Below, piece by piece: positions 1-12,749 of a stretch of DNA of 64,000 nucleotides (within the stretch, counting starts at the first letter, position 1; each line of letters opens with the position of its first letter). The position numbers and the translations under genes are program-made. The stretch is from the NCBI RefSeq assembly GCF_029931775.1, contig NC_079312.1, positions 136,447,872 to 136,511,871 of the forward strand, written 5' to 3'. Origin of the DNA: Euleptes europaea. Its lineage: Eukaryota > Chordata > Lepidosauria > Squamata > Sphaerodactylidae. The notes under the pieces are model-generated. The model was not told where the DNA came from, made no database searches, and was given only the letters and a program-made list of their open reading frames with translations.

Positions 1-54
1 TCATTGCTGTACTATTTTAAAGGTGAGGGGGGAAATCTACACTTCAATTAATTA

Positions 55-239
55 TGCTGGAGATCTCCTGCTATTACAACAGATCTCCAGCTGATAGAGA
101 TCAGTTCACCTGGAGAAAAGGGCCGCTTTGGCAATTAGACACTATGGCATTGAAGTCCCTCCCCTCCCCAAACCCCGCCCTCCCCAAGCTCCGCCCCAAA
201 AACCTCCCTCCGGTGGCGAAGAGGGACCTGGCAATCCTA
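55..239 (+). mobile_element. hAT-type MITE (family 1), left end missing
   Basis: The body matches the commonest short element of the window: paired 'ggagatctcc' and 'gatctccagc' blocks, the 'atggc-gctttggcaatt' core, and the right end GGCAATCCTA. The left terminal repeat is absent, so this copy is truncated. Orientation '+' is defined here as the form that starts with TAGGGTTGCCAACCTCCAGG. Confidence 0.8.
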
Positions 240-800
240 ATTGTGCTTCAGGGAATGTGTGGATGGCGTATGGCCATCCCCAGTAGGTGGCTCTGCTTGT
301 GCCCTTCCCTGATTAATCAGGGTTTTTAATGTTTACTGGTCTTTTGTGTTGTTGTGCTGTTCTGGCATTCCATCATAATGCAACAATACAACTATTATCA
401 AATAAAGCTCTGGAGGTGACAGACAAGGAAGCCCTTCCCACTCTTCCCAAGGGAGTGGCAACCAAATCCAATACATGTGTGTGTGTGTGTTTTCTTTATA
501 CCCACACTGAAAGGTCAAAGTGACACACACACCATCACTTGTGTTTTTAATGACACACACACAAATCAAGGCTGGAAGCAGAGAAATAGCACTTCCTCTG
601 AAGCGGTGGCCAGTATGGTGCAACTGGCCCTGTCAGTTTGATGTAGCTGCAACACGATTGGCAGCTTTGCCCTTGATCCCATATGACCTCCTGACAGTAG
701 AGCTACACTCTGCTGCGCATACAGAGTGAGGGTCTATAGTAATTATTAGCTTACATGAATACAACCCAAAAGCAATGATGTAATATTTATGATTTTTTTT

Positions 801-1022
801 TACTATATTTATACCCTGCCTTTCTCCCCAGTGGGAACCTCAAGTGGCTTCCATCGTTCTCTCCTCCATTTTACCCTCACAACCAGCCTGAGAGGTAGGT
901 TAGGGTGAGAGGATGCGACTGGCCCAAAGTCACCTAGCAAGTTTCCATGGCAGAGAGGGGATTTGAACCTGGGTCTGCCAGATCCTAGTCTGACACTCTA
1001 ACCACTACACCACACTGGCCCC
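801..1022 (-). mobile_element. tRNA-derived SINE (family A)
   Basis: Read on the minus strand it begins with a tRNA-like head containing an A box (tggtgtagtggttagagtgt) and a B box (ggttcaaatcc). A conserved body follows (gaccttgggccagtcaca-type, cctaacctacctcaca-type), then a tail with gggtataaat-type sequence. The same family recurs about ten times in the window. Confidence 0.8.
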
Positions 1023-1387
1023 ACATCTCCTGTGGACTCTATAATACCACGTCTCCTGTTAATGTCTGCAAAAAAATAGAAGAGTTTCTGTGATCAGTGT
1101 TTGTGATGACCAGCAGCAATAAGTTTATTACAGCGAGTCTGGAAGAGTTATATAGTGGAATTCTAAACAGAGTTAGACTTTTATAAATCCACTGAAATCA
1201 AGGGGTAACGTGGTTTAGGACTCCTCTGATAACTCCCCAGATGTGATTTTCTGAATGCTTACATACAATCATCATACCAAGGCTGAAAAGAAAACAGGTT
1301 AAATATTCAAAAACTTTAAGGCTACATCCTCTGTAGCAGTGCTTTTAACATCACTTTGATCAGCAGACAGTGATTTTAATCTCTGTC

Positions 1388-2028
1388 ATGAGAAGCTTCA
1401 CTACTGATTTCTCTACTTCAAGCTGGTGGATTTTTTGATTTTTTAAAATTAGGATGCACAAAACAATGACCGCCATCACAGTGACCTCTCCCCCCGCCAG
1501 AGATGATTTTTCTTTTTTTCTAACAGCACTAAAATATCGGTATATCATGGGAATGTTGTAACAAGTGTAGTATTCAATAGCAGTTTGACCTCAGAGCCTA
1601 AAATGTTTTGCTGACTCATTTAAAAATGAACTGTACCATATTTTTTTTTGTTTTAAAGGATTCTGGAGTTTCGCATAACTTTAGCAGCAAAATTAATATA
1701 TGCAAAATGTTGGAAGAATACTGAAATCCCTGAAATGAGAGTGGTACATGAGATTATGAGAACTGGTGATAATAAAGCAAACAACTTCATATATTTGTAT
1801 AAACAAGGCCAGTGAAGAATGGAAATTACAAAATAACTGGAACTGGTTTGTTACATAGACGAAGGAATATACCAAGATTAAAGTAACTCTATAATTGCCT
1901 TGATGTCCTATAAACTGTCTGCAATGGCTGTCATTGTTTTGTGTATCTTAAACTAAAAATCACATTTTTAAAAATGAAAAAAGAATCCAGCACCTTGAAG
2001 TGTAGAAATCAGTAATGAAGCTTCTTAC
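1388..2028. repeat. Inverted pair of an unclassified AT-rich repeat
   Basis: The reverse complement of 1388-1480 aligns to 1921-2028 with one small gap and shares several long identical words, for example 'tcattgttttgtg' and 'gaagcttct'. The two arms are separated by about 440 bp. The family was not recognised; it could be an internal part of a LINE or a large DNA transposon. Confidence 0.6.
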
Positions 2029-3068
2029 TATTGGTTTTGAGTGTGTGGAAAAGCTCTTCATTACTTGCCCTTCAAAATAATATTAATGTTCATTTCTGAA
2101 TGCGTGAATCCTGTCATAACAAATCTTTTTTCAATCTAACCATCACTTTACTCTGTTTTTCAAATGTTCATTTAACTTTCTTTTATCATTTCCTTTCTAT
2201 ACAGCTGGACTCTCCTAATTCTCTTTTCCTGTTCTAAAATCCTGCTTTTTATGCTAAAAAACGGATACCCATCTTCTTTTTTCCTTCATTCCAGATCCTA
2301 TTCATCTTTTCACAAACCTAGGACAAAACCAACTTCAATTCTCCTTTGAATACAGACAAAACCTCATTCATTGAAATTGTTCTAGACTAGAGTAATTACC
2401 TTCAACTGTCTGTTTTTCCTTTGCTCTAGTCAGTGCTCTTATTTTGTTCTTTATCAACATCTTTTCCAGAAACCACTCAACTTTCCCATAAATCTTGAAT
2501 CCACATAACAGAAAGACGTTACAGTCAAACTCCCATTAAGTAAGATAAAAAATCGTCTTATCCCAGATCCCAAGATTATTTCACTACTGGCCCAAATCGT
2601 ACAGATATTATGAGGACCACAAATGCCATATTTCATTTTAGCCGCAAGAATGCTGAAAAGGCTGCACTTTAGCTTACAGGATACAAAATATTATAATTTG
2701 TCCTTTGGCAATAAGGTTTGATGATGTTAAGCAGAAGTTCATACTATACTTAATTATATCTTTGCCTCAGGATGTATTTCAAAGTCGATGGAAGAGATTT
2801 TTCCAAAAGTCTATATATTTCAGTGGGCTGAACAAGGGGGGGGAATGCCTTCCAAACCAACTATATCCTCATCTTCAAGTGCAGATGGCCCTTTCTGCTT
2901 CTCCCATAAAACTCCAAATGCACCACAAAGCCTGCACTTGGCGCTTACTGCAACACAAAGACTTTGATTTAAAAATCAAAGAAATAAAAATTAATCTGCT
3001 TTTGAATGTTTCAGGCTAGGTGAACAATAAAGATGCCCTTTCATACACTAGAAATTCTAGAAAAGTAC

Positions 3069-3108
3069 CCATGCTACTAGCTAGGGGCTAGCTACTAGCT
3101 AGGGGCTA
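3069..3108. repeat. Short direct tandem repeat, about 18 bp x 2
   Basis: The unit 'gctactagctaggggcta' occurs twice in direct tandem, with the last base diverged, and is itself rich in ctag. No function is suggested. Confidence 0.7.
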
Positions 3109-3724
3109 TGTGTTAAGCACAAATACTTGTAGCCCTTTGTGACTGTTGCCTTTTTTACGTAACCCTTTCCCTACTAGCCATTTCTCCACAGAAAGTCACA
3201 CACTCCCAACCTGCTTCTTCCCCTGCGGGTCTTCAGCTGCCTTCCTATGAACCTCAAGAAGACTAAAATGCTTGCCGGATCCTGAGTTCTACTAGTTTAT
3301 TGTGAGAACATTAATTTTGGATTACAGATTGTGCATGTTTTCATATTCTCCCCAAAAATATACAGAACAGCTAAACGTCGAAATCACTGGGTAGAGCAAA
3401 CAGACACACATGTTGATTTCATATCCAGGTTGGCTGGATTCCTGCCCAGTTTATCATCAGGCTGCTGCTTTCAGATGGCCTCTATCCCTTTCCTGGAAGA
3501 TGTAGCACATTTTAACAACGTGTTTTCTCTTCTCAGGCTCTCAGCCGTACACACTGAGCTGTGCATCTGCAAGCCAGATATTTAGAGCTCAATCTACTCT
3601 TGTGAGCAAGACTTCCAGGAACAGAGTAAACGACGAGTCTTCAGAGAACATAGATACAGTTGTTCAAATTATGAAGGCCCTTTTCATTAAAGCATTTCTG
3701 TTAACAATTTGATAGCACTGGACA

Positions 3725-3933
3725 TAGGGTTGTCAACCTCCAGGTACTAGCTGGAGAACTCCTGCTATTACAACTGATCTCCAGCCAATAGAGATCAGTT
3801 CACCTGGAGATAATGGCTGCTTTGGCATTTGGATTCTATGGCACTGAAGTCCCTCACTTCTCCAAACCCCGTCCTCCTCAGGCTCCTCCCCAAAAACCTC
3901 CCACCGGTGGAGAAGAGGGACTTGGCAACCCTA
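3725..3933 (+). mobile_element. hAT-type MITE (family 1), full length
   Basis: Complete copy from TAGGGTTGTCAACC to GGCAACCCTA (209 bp). The flanking octamers actggaca and tctggata match at 6 of 8 positions, consistent with a decayed 8-bp target duplication. Confidence 0.9.
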
Positions 3934-4842
3934 TCTGGATAGCTTCCTAAAACAGATATGCCCTATCTGTCCACAGAGGTCTGGCAATGTACTAGTTTAA
4001 CTTTCTGCCCCAAGCCAGGTGTGGCAGCATCTCCCAATCCAAGCCCATTTGTTATCAGATGCAAAACATTAACACAATACCCTCCTGATTCCATGTCCTC
4101 CTCCTTGTGCACCTTTGAAGTGGCTGCTAGCAATTGCTGTGGGATAATTCAGCAATGACCGGATAGAAAATGCATGAGTTGCTCACAAACCTAGGCTGCA
4201 TGGCCAGGAAACATATACTCCAATCCTAAACTTGTTTATTTAAATCCCTGATGTCACTAGGGTGTACTCTCAGGAAATATGCTTAGGATAAAAGGCTTTT
4301 GCACGCTGATGCCCCTAAACACCTTTCTTCACCAAAGTTACCCCAGAAGTGGTTTAAGAAAACAGTTCTGGTAACTGTTGATGACCCTTGTAGTTTTTAG
4401 TACTGAGCTATGAAATATAAGCATTCTTTTTGATGAAGCAACTGTCTTTTATCAGAAATCTTTCAGGGAAACCCATAGATCTGGTTCTGGGAAAAGACCA
4501 CCAAAGGAATCTTGGAAAAGCCAAAGTTTTAACTTAGATCTACCACCTTACTTCCAACTTCATGCCATCCACTTGACCACACCAGCAGGGGAATCCTAAG
4601 CATCCTTCTAAGACCATGGACTTCGGTGGACTTTAAAAAGTGTACTTCTGCTTAGGATTGCACTGCAGACCTCTAACATTTGGTAGTTTCTTCGCTCTGG
4701 TAGCTGAGTTCCCAGTACTCAAGAGGTAAACCTGCTTCACACTGGGAGCTGAACACCTCAGCTTTTCCAGCTTGGAAAGCCATGGCTAGTGAAAGCACCT
4801 CAGCAAAGTGAGGCACTTGCCAAGAGCCAGTCTGGTTTTGGT

Positions 4843-5037
4843 TAAGGTTGCCAGCTCCGGGTTGGGAAATACCTGGAGATTTGGGGGCGGAGCCTGAGGA
4901 GGGCTGGCTTTGGGGAGGGGAGGGACTTCAATGCCGTAGAGTCCAATTGCCAAAGCGGCCATTTTCTCCAGGGGAACTGATCTCTATCGACTGGCGATCA
5001 GTTGTAATAGCGGGGGATCTCCAGGTTGGTAACCCTA
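4843..5037 (-). mobile_element. hAT-type MITE (family 1) with exact 8-bp duplication
   Basis: Copy in the reverse orientation, running from TAAGGTTGCC to GTAACCCTA. The octamer gttttggt lies directly on both sides. The left part carries the 'ctccgggttgggaaata' variant that marks a second end-type of the family. Confidence 0.9.
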
Positions 5038-6645
5038 GTTTTGGTGCTCACCCAAATGACAGCTTGTTGCAGAGTGGCTTGCGCCATCACTTGAGATGGG
5101 GTTGGGGTCAGAGACTGTACAACAATTCAACAGTTTTAAAAGAGAGAAGGTGATGACCACAGTCTGTGGTACTTGCTCGCATGTGCATCACTGCACACCC
5201 TATTCTGTGCCTTCATCTCTCCTGGAGACATCAGACCAGTAAGGATGAGAGGGGACTAAGAGACAGTCTCTTACTCGGGAAATCCAAACCCTTAGTGACA
5301 GTTCTTCAGAAAGCATACTTGAATTGCATTACTTACACAGTCCTAAGCTCACAATTTCTCTAGTATACTGCATTTTCTTTGAAGCTCCATGGCGAAAAGT
5401 ACATGTGAAAAAGAGCTTATTTTGGAATCTTTGACTTGGATCCAGACTAGCATTTCTGTGGGTGCAAGGACTTCTGCCTGCAGAGTGTGACTTCCTCACC
5501 TCCTCCTTCCTGCAGCAGGCCCAAATGCCTCTTAAAGTCTTGTTCCTGGGCATCTCCCAGGAACAAGATATCAGGGGCCCATTTCAGGATGGCATGGAGG
5601 GGGTTAAGAAAAGCATGTTTTGTGGGTGTAAATCCTTGTGCCTGCAGAAACGTTAGCCTTATGTTATTCAAGGCCTCATGCCAAGGTTTCAATCTCAGCA
5701 ATGGATTTCCCCCTATATATGCATAAGGGAATACTAATGAATGGGATAAGAAAATACATGGTCTGTGGGGATCACACATATACCACTTTAGGACATTGAC
5801 TTCAGACGTAGAAGGCGTGAGTCATATTCCTGCTCAGTCAGAGATGACTACTCAGTTTCACATGAATGTTCTTTTGCCACAGGATCTGGCTCCTATCAGG
5901 TGCACTGTTTTAGGCCAAGCCCACCCACAATGATCAGCCAGTAAACCCAGAACACCATGATGGGAATAATAATGACCCACCTCTCAGTATTGTCGTGAAG
6001 AGAAATCAGATCATTATTTTCGCATGAAATGTGCAGTATGAGTTATTAGTTACATCTTCATTGTCTCCTGTTGCCTGAGAATTCATTCTCTTTCTCTCCG
6101 CAGCCATTGGTGATCATCTGATGCATTTGGCAGCAATTTCCCCCTTGCCTGGAGGTGCTGCAGTTTCTGTCCAATCCACCAGGTGGGTCAGTGGACTGAC
6201 AGGGCTCAGTCCAGTCCATGATGGAATACGTCCCCACTGAAGTGCAAGTCACAGCCTGATGTGACCTTACCACAAGCTGAAGATGTAGGTGCTCATTCTG
6301 TCTCACCAGATGGAACGTAAATCACTCTAGACTAGCTCTGCAATATTAGAAGCAAGCAGAACAGGGCCAAAAGGCAGAGGAGTATGTAAAGGGAATAATC
6401 TAATGCCAATCCGTCCATTCTCGTGTAGAAAGTATCCACGATGTGAGTTTGTTGTAAATGAACTGAAAGAGGAATCATGGAACACCATAAGGGATTAAAT
6501 GTACAGATAGGCTGTTAAACACACAGGCTGTGTCTCTTAAGAATGGCTTCATATATTGCAAAAATGTGCCCACATCTGGCCAAAAATAACAGCACATGAT
6601 GGCTTAGGTTAAGAACTGGTAGCACTGGGAGATTCAGTTCTCGAA

Positions 6646-6895
6646 AAAGAAGAAGAGTTGGTTTTTATTCCCTGCTTTTCTCTACTTTTAAGGAGTCTCA
6701 AAACAGCTTGCAATCACCTTCCCTCCCCACCCCCCACAACAGGCACTTTGTGAGGTAGGTGGGGCTGAGATAGTTCTGAGAGAAATGTGACTAGCCCAAA
6801 GTCACCCAGCAGGCTTCATGGGGAGGAGTGGGGAAACAAACCTGGTTCATCAGATTAGAGTCCGCTGCTCTTAACCACTACACTATGCTGGCTAA
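6646..6895 (-). mobile_element. tRNA-derived SINE (family A)
   Basis: Minus-strand SINE: head 'gccagcatagtgtagtggtt', B box near 6840, body 'gggtgactttgggctagtcaca', then a degenerate tail. It is a more diverged copy of the element at 801-1022. Confidence 0.7.
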
Positions 6896-7306
6896 AGTTA
6901 ATAGTTAATAGCGAACCATTTACTCAGCCCTCCCAATCGGTAATACAAGAATAATTGCACTCGTCTACATTACAGGGCAACTATAACGGTTACTGAAATA
7001 AAGTATGTGATTTTATTTAAGTTATTTACTATATTTGTGTTTTGAACATCTGATTATTTTAAGAATAGCCCAGATGGATTTAGACTCAGAACTGTACCAT
7101 AATATTTTCTTTAAATGATATCAGTCATCCTGTGATCCTTATAAATAACATGTCCAAAAATTGAACTTGCTAACGTTGCCCACGAAACTATCGTATGATT
7201 TGCATTTATTAAGTACTGCTAAGTGAATACAACAAATGGTATGATTTCTGTAAAAGGCATTAATGTACAATACACTAAGTATTGGAACATATCTCAACTG
7301 TACTAA

Positions 7307-7515
7307 TAGAGTTGCCAGGTCCCTCTTTGCCATGGGTGGGAGGTTTTTGGGGCGGAGTCTAAGGAGGGTGGGGTTTGGGGAGGGGAGGGACTTCAATGCC
7401 ATAGAGGCCAATTGCCAAAGCGACCATTTTCTCCAGGTGAACTGATCTCTATCAGCTGGAGATCAGTTGTAATAGCAGGAGATCTCCACCTGGTACCTGG
7501 AGGTTTGCAACCCTA
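7307..7515 (-). mobile_element. hAT-type MITE (family 1)
   Basis: Reverse-orientation copy from TAGAGTTGCCAGG to TGCAACCCTA. The flanking octamers tgtactaa and tgtaccag match at 6 of 8 positions. Confidence 0.85.
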
Positions 7516-7689
7516 TGTACCAGTATGTTTAATCTACTGCTGTTGATTTTTTATTTTCTTCTTGTTATTATAAAATAACTTAAATAGTTATTTTAAAAAT
7601 GAATTTAACTTGCTCACGTTTGTTTCTCTCGTCAAGCACCTCTTGTGCTCGCAGTGATAACCTCTTCGCAATTTAAAACAAGCAATTTT

Positions 7690-8205
7690 ACACATGTATC
7701 AATATTTTATTTATTTATTGAATTAGATTTTTATCCCTCCCCTCCCCTAGAATGGGGTCTGGGGAGGCTAACAACACAGCAATACAATAACAATAATAAA
7801 ACCTCAATTTTAATAAAATCCAATTAAAAACTCAGCACACAGCAAACTAATGCTTTTGGCGTAAAAAATCAGCAGCTTGGATGTTAGAGTCCACCAAAAT
7901 TACATTATAGTGGAATGCCTAGTGGAGTAATTCCATCTTACATGCCCCACAGAATGCAGACAACTCCCACAGAGCACAAGTCTCCTCAGACAAAGCATTC
8001 CGCTAGGTCGGGGCCACAATGGAAAAGGCCCTTGTCACACTCAAACAGGAGAATCAAGGACTAGGCACCACCAAAAGCCCATGTACGGCAGAATGAAGAC
8101 ACCACGGGGGGAGGAGTCATAATGGGAGAGATGGTCCTTTAGGTATGATGGTCCCAGACCATTTAGGGCTTTAAAGGTGTCCCTGGTGGTATTCATTATC
8201 ACACA
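7690..8205 (-). mobile_element. L2-like LINE 3-prime fossil
   Basis: On the minus strand a broken frame reads V-T-R-A-F-S-I-V-A-P-T-stop-R-N-A-L. This is the decayed form of the RAFS-x-x-AP-x-LWN-x-LP motif near the C-terminus of L2/CR1-group ORF2 proteins. An AT-rich region with ttatttatt follows at the element's 3-prime side (low coordinates). It is non-coding now. Assignment to L2 rather than another CR1-group clade is inference. Confidence 0.5.
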
Positions 8206-8939
8206 AGACGGTGGCTGGGGGAGCCTGCTTAAAATTGATTGGATTGCTGAGTGTGATGGAAACTGGTTTTCTTAGCCTTTCAATTCAGTTGGGAGGCCAT
8301 GAAAACGACAATTTCCATTGACCTTAGCAGGAAGTCATGCCAGAGAAAGTTGGGAAGGGTAATTTGCTGGGCAGGATAGATCCTAGTAGAAGCCTATCCT
8401 CTTAAAAAGTCACTCACTCCATTCTGGGGTTGGGGAAGGAGATAAGCGCACTTGTAGGTACCTGTGCATAGGTGAGCACATGCACACATTTTGCAAAAGT
8501 TACACTGAGCACTTGCAAATCTCTGTCGAACATTTTTCAGTGTTTGACAGAGATGCTTACAAAAATACATGGCTTCAGGTAAAGCATGAGGTTACTGGCT
8601 CATCATTAAGTTATATGGGGAGGCTTACAGAGACACCTTAGTTCCGCTATAACCTAGGAGAAGAGCCCACTGGTTAGAACAAATATAAAAAAGCCAATAT
8701 TTATGTCAGCATAAATACTGACAGCATATGTCAGTATGCAAGCCTGACAGTATGAGAATTGCACTACTCATAACATTTGGAAATCTTGACAACCACACTG
8801 GCTTTGTGAACAAACACTTCTTTTGAATCAACATAAATTTTTGATCAGAATACAAAGCTATGGGTGTTTTGTTTTAAGTACAATGGAGGTTTCAGAGTCC
8901 AAAGAAAGCAAAAATGACCACAATGTGCTGTCCTGCTTC

Positions 8940-9147
8940 TAGGGTTACCAGGTCCCTCTTTGCCATTGGCAGGAGGTTTTGGGGGCACAGCCTGAGGAGG
9001 GCGGGGTTTGGGAGGGGAGGGACTTCAATGCCATAGAGGCTAATTGCCAAAGTGGCCATTTTCTCCAGGTGAACTCATCTCTATCGGCTGGAGATCAGTT
9101 GTAATAGCGGGACATCTCCAGCTACTACCTGGAGGTTGGCAACCCTA
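8940..9147 (-). mobile_element. hAT-type MITE (family 1) with exact 8-bp duplication
   Basis: TAGGGTTACC to GGCAACCCTA, bounded on both sides by cctgcttc. It is close to the family consensus in the reverse orientation. Confidence 0.92.
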
Positions 9148-10147
9148 CCTGCTTCCTACCAAGGCTTTTAAAAATCCCTTTCTGTGGCCTATAAAGATTT
9201 TAATGTACAAGTGTTCCGAGAGAAAGTAACATGCCCAAGACAATATAAAGTCAATTGGCAGAGAACTGCTCCAAGATTCCCGTTCCTTTACTTCTCTAGG
9301 ACCATAAACCTCTTGATCACACTGTTGCTGTAAAATAGGGATCCAAATATTACACCTAGCCCAGCCTCTCCTTTCTCCATCCCTGGAAAAATAATCCGTG
9401 TGTGATGTCTCTATTACAGTGCTCACTTAGCTACATTAAGTGTTACAGGAGGCTGTTATACTAAACCATAGCTGTGCGGTCCAGGTAACCTACACCTGCC
9501 TTCAGGGAGGAGATCAGCCAGTCTCAGGCGACTGTAAGTGGAGCCTGTGGAGAAAGAGAATGCTCTCAAGCATGAAAAAATTATTAGGCAACCAATCCTC
9601 GGGACCTATTTTCAGCCACAATGCTTGCCTCTTGGTACCAATGAAACCTGAACTGCCCCTTCAGGGAGAAATCAGAGCCTAGGCCTTCCTGAGTGCCCAC
9701 CTTGGGAGATGGGCCTACACAGGAAACATCAGATCACCAGCCCCATCTTGTAATTATTTACTGGCCTCTGGGGCACAAAAAGGCAGTGGAAGTTTTCAAT
9801 TCAGGGACTGCTTGAGTGCTTTTTTGTATTAGTAAGCTAGCCCTCAAGTCGGTGCAAAACCAGAAGTATGTGTAAGCGATTGCACCTGCACCAACCACAG
9901 TGCCTTCGTGTTTGACAAGTTCTCCATGAATCACAGACTAACAGCTGGAATGCATTTTGCTGGCTTAAAACATTTCGAGGTACGCCACATGGCTCTCCAT
10001 GAAGAGACATCTATTTCAGAACTTCCCAGCTGACTAGAGCAGCGGAGAATACACACATGACTCACAGTTTCTCTCAGCATATCTACCCGCTTTCCAAATA
10101 TGTCCACCAATGGTACTAGGCCACAAAAGAGGTTTGTTAAGAGCAAC

Positions 10148-10218
10148 GCACACATAAGAACATAAAAAGAACCCTTCTGGATCAGACCCGCGGCCCATCT
10201 AATCCAGCATACTTTTTC
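10148..10218 (-). mobile_element. LINE 3-prime end (CR1/L2-like)
   Basis: Minus strand reads 'ggatcagacc' type sequence and runs into a 'cttatgtt' terminal repeat. It resembles the ends at 21222-21313 and 22205-22394. It is only a 3-prime stub. Confidence 0.55.
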
Positions 10219-10224
10219 ACACAC

Positions 10225-10469
10225 ACTTCAAAGCCATAGAGTCCAGATGCCAAAACGGCCATTTTCTCCAGGGGAACTGATCTCTATTGGCTGTAATAGT
10301 TGTAACAGCAGGAGATCTCCTGCTACTACCTGGAGCTTGCTAAATCTCCTGTTATCAAACAGTGTTCCAACACGCGTGTTAGAATACTGTTTGATAACAG
10401 GAGATTTAGCTAGCTATTATATGCAACACACCCTTGCTTAATAGTACTACCTGGAGCTTGGCAACCCTA
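10225..10469 (-). mobile_element. hAT-type MITE (family 1), truncated, with a palindromic insert
   Basis: The element body starts within the family core ('acttcaaagccatagagtcc') and ends in GGCAACCCTA. It is interrupted at 10340-10444 by a 105-bp insert whose two sides carry the same 16 bp (tactacctggagcttg, 10324-10339 and 10445-10460). Confidence 0.85.
10340..10409. repeat. 70-bp near-perfect palindrome
   Basis: The left half (from ctaaatctcctgttatcaaa) is the reverse complement of the right half (ending gataacaggagatttag) with two mismatched pairs. It has no spacer; the centre lies in cacgcgtg at 10374/10375. It would form a cruciform or hairpin with 35-bp arms. Confidence 0.95.
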
Positions 10470-11689
10470 GGTGGGGGCCTGGTTGCCTTCCCCTGACCCA
10501 AAGTAGCCTAATGCCTTATTACTATGCACCAATTGGTGAAGCTAGGTTTTTTAATGGGTCATGTTAGATTGTTGTATTATGTTGGGAGTGTATTTTATGG
10601 ATTGTTTTAATAATGATTGTTAACTGCTCTGAGCCCAGCCTGGCTGAGAAGGGAGTGGGTTATAAATCAAATAAAATAACAACAACAACAACAACAATAA
10701 TAATAGCAGCATTGTGGTCACTATTTCCAATTGGTGCAACAACATTTCCATCTTGTGCCAGGTCCTGAGTCCTGCTCCAGAACCAAGTCGAGAGTCACTG
10801 CACCTCTAGTGGGCTCTCTGACCAGCTGCTCCAATGCCCAGTCATTTATGAGGTCTAGAAACCTCATTTCTATAGCATGACTTGAGTACACATTTGCGGT
10901 CAATGCGCAGGTAGTTGAATTAACCCAATATTACCATATTTTCCACTTCCCTTATTATCTTCTCCATCTTGAGATCGGCCTCATGGTTTTGATCAAGGGG
11001 GTGATGGTACATGTCCACTTTTAAGTAATCCATAGGGCCTAACACCTTCACCATAGCAATTCTGTGGGGAGTTTATTCCCCTGAGCGCTTATTTGACTCT
11101 ATGCTCTCTTAGATATACAGATCAGCACTGCCCCAAAACATTACACCTTGTCTGTAGAGTTTTTATCCAGGAACAACTGTGTCCCATTGATTTTCCCCAT
11201 TCCCCCAGCTTACTGAAATGCCCATTGTATCTAAACCACCCTTGATCACCAAGCACTCGATCTCTCCTGTTTTGGCTTGGAGGCTTCTTGCATTGGCATA
11301 CTGACACCTGTACCTCCGTTCCCTCTGTAAGGATCTCTCCCTTAGGCTTCCTCACAGCCTCCCCGCCCCCAATCATGTCAAGGGCAGATGGTGTTCAGCC
11401 ATTGGCCTGGGGCCTAGCCATCTGCCAGAGAGCCAGCAGCCACAGCAAGCTGGCTGACCGCTCCTTTTGTTAGGCTAATAGCTCAGAATGGTCAGCTGAT
11501 CTTTTTTTCAATGGGTGCTAATTGTTAAGGGATAGTCCTCTTATGGCCCTGTGAAGTATCTTGCTGAGGGGAAATGAAGTTATGTCTGTGTAAAGAAACA
11601 AGCAGGTTTTGATAAAATTGTAGGTAGGTAGGTAGCTGTCTGGGAGGGGGGGGGATCTCCAAAACAACAATAATGTACTACCTGTTTAT

Positions 11690-11850
11690 TGTGTGTGTGT
11701 TAAGTGCCGTCAAGTCGCTTGGCGACCCTATGAATGAAAGTCCTCCAAAATGGCCTATCTTTGACAGCCGTGCTCAGATCTTGCAAATTGAAGGCTGTGG
11801 CTTCCTTTATTGAGTCAATCCATCTCTTGTTGGGTCTTCCTGTTTATTAG
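11690..11850 (-). mobile_element. Bov-B/RTE-like LINE 3-prime end
   Basis: The reverse strand matches the element at 30545-30770: 'gattgactcaataaaggaagccac', then 'tcgccaagcgacttgacggc' and an ACAC-type tail. Here it is a 3-prime fragment only. Clade assignment rests on the C-terminal motif seen in the 30.6-kb copy. Confidence 0.55.
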
Positions 11851-12389
11851 AACTAATCAAAATGTCACAAAATAGCAAGTACAAAGCTTTACGATCTCCA
11901 GAACTCTCCCATCAGTTTGGATGTTAATGACACACACACAAAAGGTGTGTGTGGGCGGGAGCGGGGGGGGGGGGAATGTTGGCTGGGTCATAACAGAAAA
12001 GCCCAAAGCCAATGTGCAGTTTGTAACTTTCAGGAGGTGCTGCAGACTTAATTGGATTACATGGTGATCGGTGCAAATCAGATTTCAAACTTTTTCTCGG
12101 TTCAGAAGCAGGCCGAGAGAAGCAGACAGAGAATGCTGTGAGCTGTCAGAGGCACCTTGCAGCTGCAGGATTTCTCTCTCGATCGGTCTCTGGAGATCTG
12201 CTGTGGGGCAGCAAATCTCCTTCCTTGTATGAGCACCCCTCTGCCCCCATTTGTATATGGGTAAATCAAGTGACTACTAGAAATACACCAAAAGTCTCCC
12301 AGTGCTCCTTCCTCCAAAGGAAACCATCAACCCAAGTAAACGCTGCTCCTGCTCTAGCCACCATCTGCTCTGGGACTTCAAAAGCACAA

Positions 12390-12600
12390 GAGCCAGCATA
12401 GTGCCGTGGCTAAACTAGTAGACTGGGACTGAGGAGACCTAGGGCTAAATCCCCACTTGCCATAAAAGTTACTGGTGGACATTGGGTCAGTCATTCTCTC
12501 TCAGCCTAACCTACTTCACAGGGTTGTTATGAGGAGAGGCGAAGGGGGGAGCTCCACGTATACTACCCCGAGTTCCTTGGAGGAACAGCAGGATAAAAAT
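12390..12600 (+). mobile_element. tRNA-derived SINE (family A)
   Basis: Plus-strand copy: A-box region 'agcatagtgccgtggctaaa', a decayed B box near 12448, the conserved 'cctaacctacttcacagggt' body and a short diverged tail. Confidence 0.75.
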
Positions 12601-12749
12601 GCAGTGAGGAACAAACAGAGGACTACAGGCTAATTGCACCTCCTCCACCTAAGCAAGAACTTCAGTGCAGGAAGTTCAGTCCAGCCCCCAACGGGCTCTT
12701 CTGACACTGTCAAACTCATCTCCCTCTTCTACTCCCCTTCCTTTCTCTT

